This document shows, piece after piece, positions 17,132 through 26,555 of a DNA stretch of 54,306 bases. Position 1 is the stretch's first letter. Each line of letters begins with the position of its first letter. Source of the stretch: Chitinophagales bacterium (GTDB taxonomy: Bacteria; Bacteroidota; Bacteroidia; Chitinophagales; Saprospiraceae); assembly GCA_013297745.1 (NCBI GenBank), contig JAAFIM010000019.1:1-54306 (forward strand). Direction: 5' to 3'. Made by a program: the position numbers and the translations under genes. The notes beneath the pieces are model-generated. The model was not told where the DNA came from. It saw only the letters and a list, made by a program, of their open reading frames with translations, and did not search any database.

Positions 17132-18628
17132 CTATTCTAAAACAGTTTTTCCCTCTTCATCAACCCCGTCTCTATTCTCTATGCGCTGCAAAGGGGGCTG
17201 TTGATTGGGAAAAAATAAAGCACCCAAAGCACCCAAAACAGCACTAGATATTAAACCAGCAAAAAGAGAAAACTCTTCAGGATAACCCCATTTTTCAGCA
17301 TAAGTCAAAAATAACAACCAAGCCAAAAAACCTCCCAACATAGCAGCCACAGCAGATATAAATCCAGCCCGATGCCAATACAAGCCATACAAAATAGGCA
17401 TAGAAAAAGTAACCAACAAAATTACAGAGGCTTCTGCGTTGAGTTCGTAAATACTTTTGCCACTCATAGCTGACACAGCAGCCAAAGCCGTAACGACTAA
17501 TACAGAAATACGAAGCAATAAAAGCATCGTTTTGTCGCTCATTTTGGGAAACAAAGGTCGGATTAAATTTTCTGTTATCACTGTAGCAGGCGACAAAATC
17601 GCACCACTGGCCGTACTCATAATAGCCGAAGTAAGCGCACCAAAAAATACAATTTGTAAAAATAAACCAGAATGTTGGCTTACAATTTTTAAAATCAACC
17701 CTTCGTGTGAATTTTCTTCAGCAGGGTTTAATAAATTAGGATATAAATACAATCCCAACATACCTATCATTAGCGGGAAAAAAGCAATAATAACGTACAT
17801 CAATCCAGCTGTGATGGAAGAACGGCGGGCTTCGTTGGCTGATTTGGCTGACATTATTCGCTGCAAAACGTCCTGTTGGGCAAAAGAAAAACCTATAGTC
17901 ATCCAAGCGGCTAAATATAGAAACCAATCCGTATTCGTCCTACCCACAGCGGCGTCGGCAGGCTTGGGCGCAAAACTAAAAAACCCTTCTGGCTGAGCAG
18001 CTACCACAGGCGCAAACCCACCAGCAGCATATAATAAACTCAACAGCAACATTATCAACCCCGCCAAAATAACCCCAGCCTGTAGGAAATCCGTCAAAGA
18101 TACTGCCCACATCCCCCCTACACAAGTGTATAAAGCAATAATAGCTGCCCCTATCAACACCCCAGCCCACACAGGAAAAGCCCAACCGTAAGGCTCACAC
18201 ATAGTTTGCAAAATTTTGCCCATCGCTACCAATTGCCCAGCAATCCAACTCAAATAAGAATAAGCCATCAAAGCCGCTGAAATTAATTCCAATGACTTGC
18301 CATATCTAGCCCCAAAATAATCGGAAAAGGTAATCACCCCCAATTTATACATAGGACGGGCTATAATTATCCCCATTAATACCAAACAAACCGCAGCACC
18401 AAAAGGGTCTCTTATCACTTCTGCAAAACCACCCTTAGCAAACAAACCCGCAGAGGACATAATCGTTTCTGCCCCAAACCAAGTGGCAAATATACTCGTA
18501 CTCGCTACCAACACGGTCAAATTGCGCCCAGCTACAGCAAAATCCGCAGAGTTTTTGACCTTCCGAGCAGCCCAAAGTCCAATAGCTACATTAAGTATTA
18601 GGTAAAAAATGGTAAAAAATAAAATCAT
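17132..18628 (-). CDS. Sodium:solute symporter (SSS family)
   Basis: A 498-residue polytopic membrane protein with about 13 TM segments, as in the SSS (SLC5) family. Typical segments are the N-terminal FAVAGRNLTVLVAS...FATWFGAETIMSSAG, ITFSDYFGARYG, YTCVGGMWAVSLTDFLQAG, and FAQQDVLQRIMSAKSANEARRSS. The family couples Na+ influx to uptake of sugars, amino acids, vitamins or organic acids; the substrate cannot be read from the sequence. Single-gene unit; the stop is adjacent to repeat element D. Confidence 0.92.
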   Translation of the reverse strand: MILFFTIFYLILNVAIGLWAARKVKNSADFAVAGRNLTVLVASTSIFATWFGAETIMSSAGLFAKGGFAEVIRDPFGAAVCLVLMGIIIARPMYKLGVITFSDYFGARYGKSLELISAALMAYSYLSWIAGQLVAMGKILQTMCEPYGWAFPVWAGVLIGAAIIALYTCVGGMWAVSLTDFLQAGVILAGLIMLLLSLLYAAGGFAPVVAAQPEGFFSFAPKPADAAVGRTNTDWFLYLAAWMTIGFSFAQQDVLQRIMSAKSANEARRSSITAGLMYVIIAFFPLMIGMLGLYLYPNLLNPAEENSHEGLILKIVSQHSGLFLQIVFFGALTSAIMSTASGAILSPATVITENLIRPLFPKMSDKTMLLLLRISVLVVTALAAVSAMSGKSIYELNAEASVILLVTFSMPILYGLYWHRAGFISAVAAMLGGFLAWLLFLTYAEKWGYPEEFSLFAGLISSAVLGALGALFFPNQQPPLQRIENRDGVDEEGKTVLE

Positions 18629-18726
18629 TATAAAAATATAATAGGGTTATTGATAGATAAAACCAAATACTTTAAACTAAAGTATCAAAAATCCCGCAAA
18701 TATAAACGCATCAAGTAAAAAAAAAC

Positions 18727-18734
18727 TATTTTTG
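18727..18734 (+). promoter_or_regulatory. -7 box (TATTTTTG) for the Clp-like gene
   Basis: TATTTTTG followed by CCCCC lies 22 bp upstream of the ATG at 18756. It overlaps the alternative TTG start at 18732, which would therefore not be transcribed; this decides the start. Confidence 0.55.
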
Positions 18735-18755
18735 CCCCCAAATTGTAAAAAAATA

Positions 18756-21700
18756 ATGCAAAATATCAAAATAGATTATCCAATACTAAAATTTTTGCTG
18801 AGCACCAATCCCAACGAGCTAATGTTAGCCCTACACGACAAGCGAGCTGTGCGGATTGATAATGGTAGTTTTATTTTAGCAGGCAACTTCGCTAATTTAT
18901 TTCAGGCAGAAATTTTGGATAAAGGCGATTATATGGCGTTGCTGCCCTACTACAACCAAAGAGAATGGGAGGCGAAAACCATACAAATCAAATTTACCGC
19001 CACCAAAAATATAGCTTATAAAGAAATTAGCCTAAATTTTGCCTATCTAGTCCAAGCCCACGAACGCGGCTATTGGATAAATATCCCCATACTACAAACC
19101 GAAACTTTTGCAGCTACGCCCGAAGAGATAGAAGCCGCAACAGAAGAAGCGATAAAATTAGATTTTGCCAAAAATAAACGCTTTGATTATTTACAAAATG
19201 TCATCTCGGTGATTTGGTATGAACCACAAATAGAGTTGGTCAAAGAAAGTGTAGACCTTATCACTTACACCCTTTCAGAATTAGATAATTTGAAAGAAAG
19301 TAAGAAAAAAAGTATGTTGCCTACTGTAGCCGAACTATTAGAGATAAAAACCCAACAATTATTCGGGTATGAAGCAGAGCTAAAACAATTGGCAGACACC
19401 TTAAAAGGACAATACAACCGCAGTACTATTTTGGTGGGCAAATCAGGCGTGGGCAAAACCTGCCTAATGTGGGAATTATCCCGCCAGCAGCATAAATTGG
19501 GACTAAAAGCCCGCATCTGGGAAACTACAGCTTCTGTGCTGATAAAAGAACTCACACAAAACACAGGCTGGCAACAAAATTTAACCCTATTGTGTCAAGA
19601 ATTGCGCCAAGCAGGGGATATTTTATTCGTCAGAAATTTGTTAGAACTGTTTGAAGTGGGTCAATACGAAGGCAATAGCATCAGTATGGCTGAATATATG
19701 CGCGAGTACGTGTCTCGTGGGGAGGTCACTTTGGTGGGCGAATGTACAGACGAAGAATTGGCGCGGATAGATATGCGCAACCCCAATTTTAGCCAACTTT
19801 TTACCCTCTTGCGGATAGAAGAACCAAGCAAAGAGATGGATGATATTATACTAAAAAAGGTAAGTTTGATAGCCAAAACCCAAAAAGTACAATTGGAAGC
19901 CGAAGCTGTGCGCGAAACCGTCCGCCTCAATAGAAGATACACCCCCTATTCTGGATTTCCGGGCAAACCTATCCGTTTTTTGGAAAGTATATTGATGAAT
20001 CCCAAAACCTTAGCCCAACAAGCAAATAATACAGTATTAGACCGCTCGGCAGTGCTCAAAAGTTTTTGTTATGAAACAGGTATGCCCGAATTTATGCTCA
20101 ATCCACAAATTGATATGGATTTATTGGCTATCGAAAAAAATTTCAATCAAAATGTCTTTGGCCAAACTCAAGCTGTAGCCACTTTGGTCAATATATTAGC
20201 TTCTATCAAAGCTGCTGTTTTGCGCCAAGGCAAACCCATAGCCTCTTTATTATTTGTAGGCCCCACAGGAGTAGGCAAAACCGAATTAGCCAAAGTATTG
20301 GCCGATTTTATGTTTGGTAGCCGCGATAAGATGATACGCTTTGATATGAGCGAATTTTCCAGCGCGTACAGCATAGGCAGATTGACCGGCGAAAGTTATT
20401 TTTCGGACGGATTGCTCACTTCAGCCGTGCGCAGAGAGCTTTTTTGTGTGTTGTTGTTTGACGAGTTGGAAAAAGCACACCCAGATTTCAACGATTTATT
20501 GTTGCAAATGTTGGGCGAGGGGCGTTTGACAGACAGTCAGGGCAAAGTGGTCAATTTTTGCAGCACGATTATCATTATGACCTCCAATATGGGCGCGCAA
20601 AAATTGCAAACCCAAAATATAGGCTGGAACGCCGAACTCAACGGGCAAGAAATAGCCGACTTTTTTGAAAACGAAGCCCGCAAAAACTTCCGCCCTGAGA
20701 TTTTCAACCGCATAGACCAAATTGTAGCCTTTCACCCGCTCAATATGAACGTAGTTCGCCACGTAGTAGCGCGCGAAATAGCCCAGCTCAAAAATAGAGA
20801 GGGCATTTTGGGTAGAAAAATGGATTGGCATTTTCAAGAAGAAGTTTATCAATACTTGGGCGAAAAAGGCTATCATCCCAAATATGGCGCACGCGCTTTG
20901 CAGCGCACGATGCGCGAGGAGCTTACTATCCCTTTATGCAAACAACTCAACGAATATAGTTTTGATGAACAACTGGTACTAACGATTAAAATCGTTGATA
21001 ATCAAATAGATATTAATATAGTTGTGCACGAGCTAAAAATGGATTTGATGTTGGAAGAACTCGCCCAAAACGAGTTTATGGACTATGCCAGCAATCTACG
21101 GTATAAAATCTATCAGCTGTTTGAAGGCAATACTTATGTACAATTTGCTTCTGAAATCAATAGCTTAAAACGAGAGCAAAAAGAAAACCCCAAACTGTTT
21201 TGGGATAGTGGCGACCGCCCTCGCAAGTTAGCTTATTATAGCGCATTGGAAGAGCGGTTTCAAAAAGCCAAACAAGAAATGGATAATTTTGAAACAGAAA
21301 TGGCTTTAATATCTATGGCGCTCAAGCCTTTGAACACCAAATTTTATGACCAGATTAAAAATTGGGACAGCGATTATTTTTTGTTAAAATTAGAACTTTT
21401 GGGTTTATTGAAACCAGAATTTAATACCTTTGAATTGGGTATTTATGGGGAAAAATCAAAAGATATTTTCAAATTTTATCAACAAATTTGTGAGCAAAAA
21501 AAATACGATTGGGAAGCCAAAACGGTTTGGTACAGAGCTAGCCTATACGAAGAAATGATAGAAATAAGCTCAGAAGTGGGTTATATTGAAAATGAAAATG
21601 TCTATGTGCTAGAAAACGAAGAAACGATAATAGACAAGCCCAAAAAAGTACAAGCTAAAAAGTATTTTAAGAAAAAATACCTACCCAACCTGCCCGAAAA

Positions 21701-22091
21701 AGAAATGCCCAATAATTTTAAAGCTGAAGCCAAAGGCGATATTTTTTTGGGGATAGAAATACTAATTATGGGTTATGCAGTGGCTATATTTTTGGAAGAA
21801 GAGCAAGGTTTGCAACGCCTTCAGCACGAAGAAAGTGATACGGCTTACCATAAAGTTTTGGTGGTGGCTTCGGCAGCCCGCCAAGAGCACATAGCCCCCA
21901 ATGACATCCACCGCAAAAACTCAAGCCATTGGTTGGCACGCCCTCGCCGCACATTCCACAAAGATGCGTTTGAAGACCATATTTACGACCTCAAAAAGCG
22001 CAAAGTAGCCAAAAACGAAGCCTTGAGTTTATTGTTGGAGGTTTTGGACAAGCGGTTTTCGGAGCGTTTGGACATAGAACTCCAGTATTAG
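18756..22091 (+). CDS. Clp/Hsp100-like double AAA+ ATPase with degenerate first Walker B and long C-terminal extension
   Basis: A 1111-residue protein. Residues 1-190 are an unrecognised N-terminal domain, not the Clp_N repeat. D1 (about 200-440) has Walker A GKSGVGKT (228-235), but the Walker B position reads ILFVRN (289-294) in place of ILFIDE, so the catalytic Asp-Glu are missing. D2 (about 455-760) is complete: Walker A GPTGVGKT (502-509), LLFDE (566-570), TSNMGA (609-614), Arg finger FNR (650-652), sensor-2 GAR (711-713). A 350-residue extension (760-1111) has helical parts and an EEEQGLQRLQHEESDTAYHK segment faintly like the release-factor PCRF motif. It may be an unfoldase or disaggregase for an unknown client. 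The next gene originally began about 27 bp downstream, before element A1 inserted. Confidence 0.85.
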   Translation: MQNIKIDYPILKFLLSTNPNELMLALHDKRAVRIDNGSFILAGNFANLFQAEILDKGDYMALLPYYNQREWEAKTIQIKFTATKNIAYKEISLNFAYLVQAHERGYWINIPILQTETFAATPEEIEAATEEAIKLDFAKNKRFDYLQNVISVIWYEPQIELVKESVDLITYTLSELDNLKESKKKSMLPTVAELLEIKTQQLFGYEAELKQLADTLKGQYNRSTILVGKSGVGKTCLMWELSRQQHKLGLKARIWETTASVLIKELTQNTGWQQNLTLLCQELRQAGDILFVRNLLELFEVGQYEGNSISMAEYMREYVSRGEVTLVGECTDEELARIDMRNPNFSQLFTLLRIEEPSKEMDDIILKKVSLIAKTQKVQLEAEAVRETVRLNRRYTPYSGFPGKPIRFLESILMNPKTLAQQANNTVLDRSAVLKSFCYETGMPEFMLNPQIDMDLLAIEKNFNQNVFGQTQAVATLVNILASIKAAVLRQGKPIASLLFVGPTGVGKTELAKVLADFMFGSRDKMIRFDMSEFSSAYSIGRLTGESYFSDGLLTSAVRRELFCVLLFDELEKAHPDFNDLLLQMLGEGRLTDSQGKVVNFCSTIIIMTSNMGAQKLQTQNIGWNAELNGQEIADFFENEARKNFRPEIFNRIDQIVAFHPLNMNVVRHVVAREIAQLKNREGILGRKMDWHFQEEVYQYLGEKGYHPKYGARALQRTMREELTIPLCKQLNEYSFDEQLVLTIKIVDNQIDINIVVHELKMDLMLEELAQNEFMDYASNLRYKIYQLFEGNTYVQFASEINSLKREQKENPKLFWDSGDRPRKLAYYSALEERFQKAKQEMDNFETEMALISMALKPLNTKFYDQIKNWDSDYFLLKLELLGLLKPEFNTFELGIYGEKSKDIFKFYQQICEQKKYDWEAKTVWYRASLYEEMIEISSEVGYIENENVYVLENEETIIDKPKKVQAKKYFKKKYLPNLPEKEMPNNFKAEAKGDIFLGIEILIMGYAVAIFLEEEQGLQRLQHEESDTAYHKVLVVASAARQEHIAPNDIHRKNSSHWLARPRRTFHKDAFEDHIYDLKKRKVAKNEALSLLLEVLDKRFSERLDIELQY

Positions 22092-22115
22092 CTATCCTAT
22101 TAACCCACATTATTA

Positions 22116-22473
22116 CTGGAGTTACGCTTGAGCTATTCTGTGATAAAAGTCAAGTTGAAAAGCTAAATTTTCGCCGCGCGACGCCAAAACCAGCGTATGT
22201 CGCGGAAAGACGACCAACCGAGCGCAGCGAGGGCAGTAGCTTTTTTGCAACGCAAAAAACGTCGGCTTGTAGCGACGGTTTTGTGCTTTTTGCGCAATGA
22301 AATGAAGCAAAATAAGCAAAAACGCCTTTTTGGCGTTGGCTTTTTTGGTACTTTTTTGCCATCAAAAAAGTACGAAAGATAAATTTTTTAGGCGTAAGCC
22401 GTCAAAAAAATTTCTAACCTATTTAATTTTTAGTTTTTTTTATACTAAAATAAAGCCACAAGCGTAACTCCAG
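22116..22473 (+). mobile_element. MITE-like element A, copy A1 (358 bp)
   Basis: Perfect 15-bp terminal inverted repeats, CTGGAGTTACGCTTG and CAAGCGTAACTCCAG. The perfect 19-bp sequence CTATTAACCCACATTATTA flanks it at 22097-22115 and 22474-22492. The interior contains hairpins at 22241-22259 and 22348-22373 and about 70-codon open frames on both strands, which recur only because the DNA recurs. No transposase. Three copies in the window are exactly 358 bp. Confidence 0.85.
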
Positions 22474-22495
22474 CTATTAACCCACATTATTATTT

Positions 22496-23653
22496 ATGCG
22501 TACTTTATTTGTATTTCTAATTTTATTGGGGGCTGCCCAACTCCAAGCCCAAGAAGTATGGCTGGACAGTGTAACCAAAATTGTACAAAACACCTACGAA
22601 TACCGACCAGATGGTAGCCGTTTTTTGACCGTGCTAAAAGAAAGCCATTTCGATAGCAATCAATTGCTCGTTTTGCAGCACAGACGCAGTTTTGTAGCCT
22701 TAGATACGGGCGCATTTTTATCCAATTATTATTTTTATGAATACCAACCCAGCAGCAGATTGGGCAATTATTTTCACGAGCGGTTTGCCAATCCCAAAAA
22801 TCCTAAATCAGTTTATAGCCGCCAAAGCAGCCAGTTCAAAAATATAGCCAATCACCAAGACAACGAATGGCTTAAAGTACTCAACGATAAGCAAGAAACT
22901 GCTATCTATAGCCAATATACTTACAACAATCAAAATTTCTTGTTGGATAGTCGCAGCGAAGACCGAGTTTCTAAAATTACCCACACAGAAAGCATAGAAC
23001 GCAACCCTGCCAACCAAATCACCGCTTGGAGGTCTTATGATGAAGAAAATGGCCAACGCCGCCAAGTCAGAGAAGTCGTAATAACTTACCTTTTGGATAC
23101 CAATTTATTGACCAGCAAAGGCTATATTTATAATAATTATACCGAAACGGTTAATAAATACGATAAAAAAAATCAACTCGTCAGCAGCAAAACCCAAACA
23201 GGCTATCGCCAAGATAATGCTAAGATAATTTTCAATAGCAAAACCATAGCTAAATATAAAAATGGCAAAGTGCAAAGTAACACAGTAACTGAAAAAGGTA
23301 AAAAAGTATCCACTTCTACCTTTATCCACGCTGATAATCTAACTCAAGAAACTTTGACCACCTACGAAGGCAAAACCAAAAATACTGTAGTGCTTGGAAA
23401 AGCCAGCACTTATGATGGTACCAGACAACTAACTTATACAGAATCAGAAAATGGCAAAGTGCGTTTGGCCAAAGAATGGATTTATAACGCAGGCAAAATT
23501 CAGCAGTATTTGGAGTTGGAAATCAAAACCAGCGGCAATGAATGGAAAACGGTTATCGACTACAACCTAAACGGAAATCCAACCCGTAAAACGTTCACTA
23601 TCAATAACCAGCCCAAACAAGAAGATACTTACGAGTATTTTTATAAAAAATAA
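22496..23653 (+). CDS. Secreted protein of unknown function
   Basis: A 385-residue protein with a signal peptide (MRTLFVFLILLGAAQLQAQ). The mature part is rich in Tyr, Asn, Lys and Thr with many short strand-like segments (YEYRPDGSRFLTVLKES, TYDGTRQLTYTESENGKVRLAKEW, VIDYNLNGNPTRKTF), weakly resembling YD/RHS-type or MORN-like strands, without clear periodicity. No C-terminal T9SS domain. Its ATG follows the right 19-bp flanking repeat of element A1 by 3 bp, so its native leader was separated from upstream sequence by the insertion. Function unknown. Confidence 0.75.
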   Translation: MRTLFVFLILLGAAQLQAQEVWLDSVTKIVQNTYEYRPDGSRFLTVLKESHFDSNQLLVLQHRRSFVALDTGAFLSNYYFYEYQPSSRLGNYFHERFANPKNPKSVYSRQSSQFKNIANHQDNEWLKVLNDKQETAIYSQYTYNNQNFLLDSRSEDRVSKITHTESIERNPANQITAWRSYDEENGQRRQVREVVITYLLDTNLLTSKGYIYNNYTETVNKYDKKNQLVSSKTQTGYRQDNAKIIFNSKTIAKYKNGKVQSNTVTEKGKKVSTSTFIHADNLTQETLTTYEGKTKNTVVLGKASTYDGTRQLTYTESENGKVRLAKEWIYNAGKIQQYLELEIKTSGNEWKTVIDYNLNGNPTRKTFTINNQPKQEDTYEYFYKK

Positions 23654-23721
23654 AATAAATTTTTTTTTGCTAAAAGTCTATTTTTTTTGCTTTGTTGTGC
23701 TGTGGTATAATTAAAATATTG

Positions 23722-23730
23722 TATATTTGC
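23722..23730 (+). promoter_or_regulatory. -7 box (TATATTTGC) for the T9SS protein gene
   Basis: TATATTTGC lies about 52 bp upstream of the ATG at 23782 and lies within the longer possible ORF, which favours the 23782 start. Confidence 0.5.
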
Positions 23731-23781
23731 AGCCGAATTTTATTTAAAATCTTTTTTTACAACAAAAACAGTTCAAATTTT

Positions 23782-25515
23782 ATGAAATTGTTAAAAAACA
23801 CTTTCCTATCTATGGGCTTGCTGGCGAGTTTAGCCACTTCCGTACAAGCTCAAACCCTTTTTAGCGAAGACTTCTCAGGCGCTACAGGCAATGGAATACC
23901 ATCAGCTCTACCTGCAGGTTGGTCAATTTTTGACATAGATGGCTTCACCCCTAATGGTAATGTTGCAGCCTATACAGATGCTTGGATGCAAGTACAAGAC
24001 CTGAATGTTGGGTCTACAACTGGAGGTTGTGCTGTATCTAATTCTTGGTATGACCCTGTCGACCAATCAGACGACTGGATGTTCACCCCCGCTATCGTTA
24101 TCCCAGCTACTGGCAACTTTACTTTGAGTTGGAAAGGTGCATCTCAAGACGTAGACCCTACTCTTGCAGAGTCCTATGAAGTCTATATTATGACTGCAGC
24201 ACCTACTAGCGGCAATCTAAATACAGCCACTTTGCTAACATCCATCGTTGATGAGCCTGCTAGTTTTACCCCCCACTCCGTTTCCTTGAGTGCTTATCTA
24301 GGGCAAACGGTGTATATAGGATTTAGAAATATCTCCGATGATAATTTTATCTTAAAAATAGACGATGTTTTGGTGGCTTCGCCCTCTACAGATGTAGCTA
24401 TTGATAACCTAGCTCCAGTAGTAGCTACTATGTATCCAATGTCGCAAATTCCTGCTGCTGGTACAACTTTCAGCGTAGAAGCTACTAATTTAGGTACTAC
24501 AGCCGTAATGACTCCTACAGTAATGTTTAGTTTATTGGCTAGCAACGGCAATATGCTTAGTTCTGTAGCAGGCACAGGACAAGGACTTCCCAACACAGGC
24601 AGTGTTAATCAAGTCAGTTCTACCTCTCCACTTACTTGGCCTACAATGTTAGGTAATTACACCATACAAGCCCTTAATACAACAGCTGGTGATGGCAATG
24701 CAACAAATGATACAACTATGGCTATGTTTGCTATCACCGATTCAGTTTATGCTCTAGAAATGGGTGCAAATACAGGAACTTTGGGTATAGGTACAGGTGA
24801 TGGTGGTTATTTAGGACAAAGCTTCTTCATCAATAACGCAGATACCGCAACTTCTATATCTATCTATGTAGACTCAGGTTTTACAGGCACAAGATATGCA
24901 GCCGTTATTTATAATACAGATGCTGCTGGTAATAATCCGCCCACAACTCTACTCGCTGCTACTGATACAATGATGCACAACGGTACTCCTGGTTGGAAAC
25001 ACTTGCGCTTGCCTGCCAACACGGTATTGAATGCGAATACTAAATATGCTGTTTTGGCTATAGAGTTTGATTCACTTCTAACCCTTGGTAGAAACGCTAA
25101 TTATTTCTATCCTAATAACACTTGGATACAATGGCCTACCAATCCCAATGGAGCTACCGCTTGGTCTAATGCAGAGGACTTTGGAAATCCGCCTTTTGAG
25201 ATTAGTTTCCAAGTCCGTTTAAATTTTGCTTCTTCTTTGGTGGTTGGCGTACAGGAAAATACTTTCAACAATAGCTTGCAAGTATTCCCCAATCCCAATA
25301 ATGGTAGCTTTACCGTACAAATGGATTTAGGCGCTAGCGCTGATGCAGAAATTAGCGTGCGCAACATTGAAGGCAAATTGGTTCACACAGAACAATTGGG
25401 TGCACAAGCACAATTGCAAAAAACTTTGAACTTGCAACAATTGCCTGCTGGCGTGTATTTCGTACAAGTACGTAATGCTGGACATACTTACCAACAACGT
25501 ATTATCAAACAATAA
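23782..25515 (+). CDS. Secreted adhesin-like protein: choice-of-anchor J domain plus T9SS sorting domain
   Basis: From the ATG at 23782, 577 residues with signal peptide (MKLLKNTFLSMGLLASLATSVQAQ). Residues about 26-205 look like a choice-of-anchor J / MAM-like beta-sandwich (LFSEDFSG...LPAGWSIFDIDG ... DDWMFTPAIVIP ... VYIGFRN...DNFILKIDDVLV). A CARDB-like Ig region follows (DVAIDNLAPVVATMYPMSQIPAAGTTFSVEATNLG), then a jelly-roll-like part. The C-terminal 75 residues are a type A T9SS sorting domain (LQVFPNPNNGSFTV...LPAGVYFVQV...YQQRIIKQ), directing outer-membrane export and surface attachment. A terminator follows. Confidence 0.9.
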   Translation: MKLLKNTFLSMGLLASLATSVQAQTLFSEDFSGATGNGIPSALPAGWSIFDIDGFTPNGNVAAYTDAWMQVQDLNVGSTTGGCAVSNSWYDPVDQSDDWMFTPAIVIPATGNFTLSWKGASQDVDPTLAESYEVYIMTAAPTSGNLNTATLLTSIVDEPASFTPHSVSLSAYLGQTVYIGFRNISDDNFILKIDDVLVASPSTDVAIDNLAPVVATMYPMSQIPAAGTTFSVEATNLGTTAVMTPTVMFSLLASNGNMLSSVAGTGQGLPNTGSVNQVSSTSPLTWPTMLGNYTIQALNTTAGDGNATNDTTMAMFAITDSVYALEMGANTGTLGIGTGDGGYLGQSFFINNADTATSISIYVDSGFTGTRYAAVIYNTDAAGNNPPTTLLAATDTMMHNGTPGWKHLRLPANTVLNANTKYAVLAIEFDSLLTLGRNANYFYPNNTWIQWPTNPNGATAWSNAEDFGNPPFEISFQVRLNFASSLVVGVQENTFNNSLQVFPNPNNGSFTVQMDLGASADAEISVRNIEGKLVHTEQLGAQAQLQKTLNLQQLPAGVYFVQVRNAGHTYQQRIIKQ

Positions 25516-25536
25516 GCTAATTATTGAAATAAAAAA

Positions 25537-25570
25537 GGGCTAACTTCTGTTGAGGTTAGCTCTTTTTTTT
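25537..25570 (+). terminator. Intrinsic terminator after the T9SS protein gene
   Basis: GGGCTAAC and GGTTAGCTC around a short loop, followed by a run of T. Confidence 0.75.
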
Positions 25571-25653
25571 ATCCATTTTTGACAAAAAGTCAGTTTTTTG
25601 CGACAAAATTGCTGTTTTTTTTACCAGCTGACTTTGGTATAAAATTTGAAAAG

Positions 25654-26466
25654 TTATCTTTGACTCAAATTTGATATGGTTTGGGTCAAATTTTGAATAA
25701 TCAAGGATTGGGCTTGCAATGTTTGATGCAGTTGGGCTATTTCTTGGGTCAAATTATTCTGTATACGTTGCGGAGAAGGTAAAAATGGGCTAATTTTTGC
25801 CCTTACATACCAAATTTCGCGTATGTTTTCTGCCGCTATAGTATAAGGCTGATAATAGTTGTTGTCTGGTATAATCAAAAGTTGTTGTTTTTCCACCAAT
25901 TGATTATTAACCCGCTGAATATGAATTTCATTACGGGTAACCACCACATAGACATAATTATTTTTGATAGAATCCAACCAAAAATCTGCTGCTATAAAAT
26001 TAGCCACAACTTTATCCCCCTCAAATAAAGTTGTTTCCATACTATCGCCAGTTACCTCAAAAGCTCTGTGCAGAGTGGTTTTATATTTGAAATCAGGCAA
26101 GCTAAAAGTGGGCAATTCTTTCAAAAATTTTTTATGTTGGTGCAACTGGGCATAAGCTGTATGCGCAGTTGCTGGCACACAAATTATCTGTTCATATAAA
26201 GGGTTGGGGTGATTGTCGAGGTCTTTATTTATAAAAAAATCCCCTTCGCCTGTAAATAAAAAAATAGGATTTAGCCCATAAATTTCTATAGCTTTTCGCA
26301 ATACATCTACAGTCACATCGCGCCGCCCGTTGATTATTTCGCTCAAACTCTGAGGCAAATAATCCAACTGGGAAGCAAACTGGCGATAAGAACGGATATT
26401 TTTTTGTGCTTTCAACTGCTCCACGCAAGCGATAAAACGGCGACTAACCACTTGAGTTTGTTCCAT
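25654..26466 (-). CDS. XRE-family regulator with S24/LexA-like C-terminal domain
   Basis: A 270-residue protein. Residues 8-75 are a helix-turn-helix (RSYRQFASQLDYLPQSLSEIINGRRDVTVDVLRKA). Residues about 120-225 match an S24/CI-like domain with the Ser region GDSMETTLFEGDKVV (S142). At the position where LexA/CI carry the catalytic Lys (VKR) the sequence reads IQR (Q184), so self-cleavage may be lost. The C-terminal 45 residues are a Gln/Leu-rich coiled coil (TQEIAQLHQTLQAQSLIIQNLTQTI) that could mediate oligomerisation. Not embedded in a prophage. Probably a cytosolic transcriptional repressor; the regulon is unknown. Confidence 0.85.
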   Translation of the reverse strand: MEQTQVVSRRFIACVEQLKAQKNIRSYRQFASQLDYLPQSLSEIINGRRDVTVDVLRKAIEIYGLNPIFLFTGEGDFFINKDLDNHPNPLYEQIICVPATAHTAYAQLHQHKKFLKELPTFSLPDFKYKTTLHRAFEVTGDSMETTLFEGDKVVANFIAADFWLDSIKNNYVYVVVTRNEIHIQRVNNQLVEKQQLLIIPDNNYYQPYTIAAENIREIWYVRAKISPFLPSPQRIQNNLTQEIAQLHQTLQAQSLIIQNLTQTISNLSQR

Positions 26467-26555
26467 AATTTAAAAAAAATTCATATCATTTAAAATCTTT
26501 AATTTTATCATAACCTTTTTTATCAAAATTTGTTTATAAATAAAAATATACCGAA

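Noticed and set aside
18732-18755. TTG start for the Clp-like gene
   Set aside because: It overlaps the -7 box at 18727-18734; the ATG at 18756 is downstream of the inferred transcription start.
22081-22120. AACTCCAG at the end of the Clp-like gene as a remnant of another A element
   Set aside because: It is only 8 bp, lies in coding sequence, and has no adjacent element sequence; likely coincidence.
22197-22382. Plus- and minus-strand open frames of about 60-70 codons in all A copies
   Set aside because: They recur only because the 358-bp DNA recurs; they have Lys/Arg-rich sequence across palindromes, no start context, and A2 does not preserve them.
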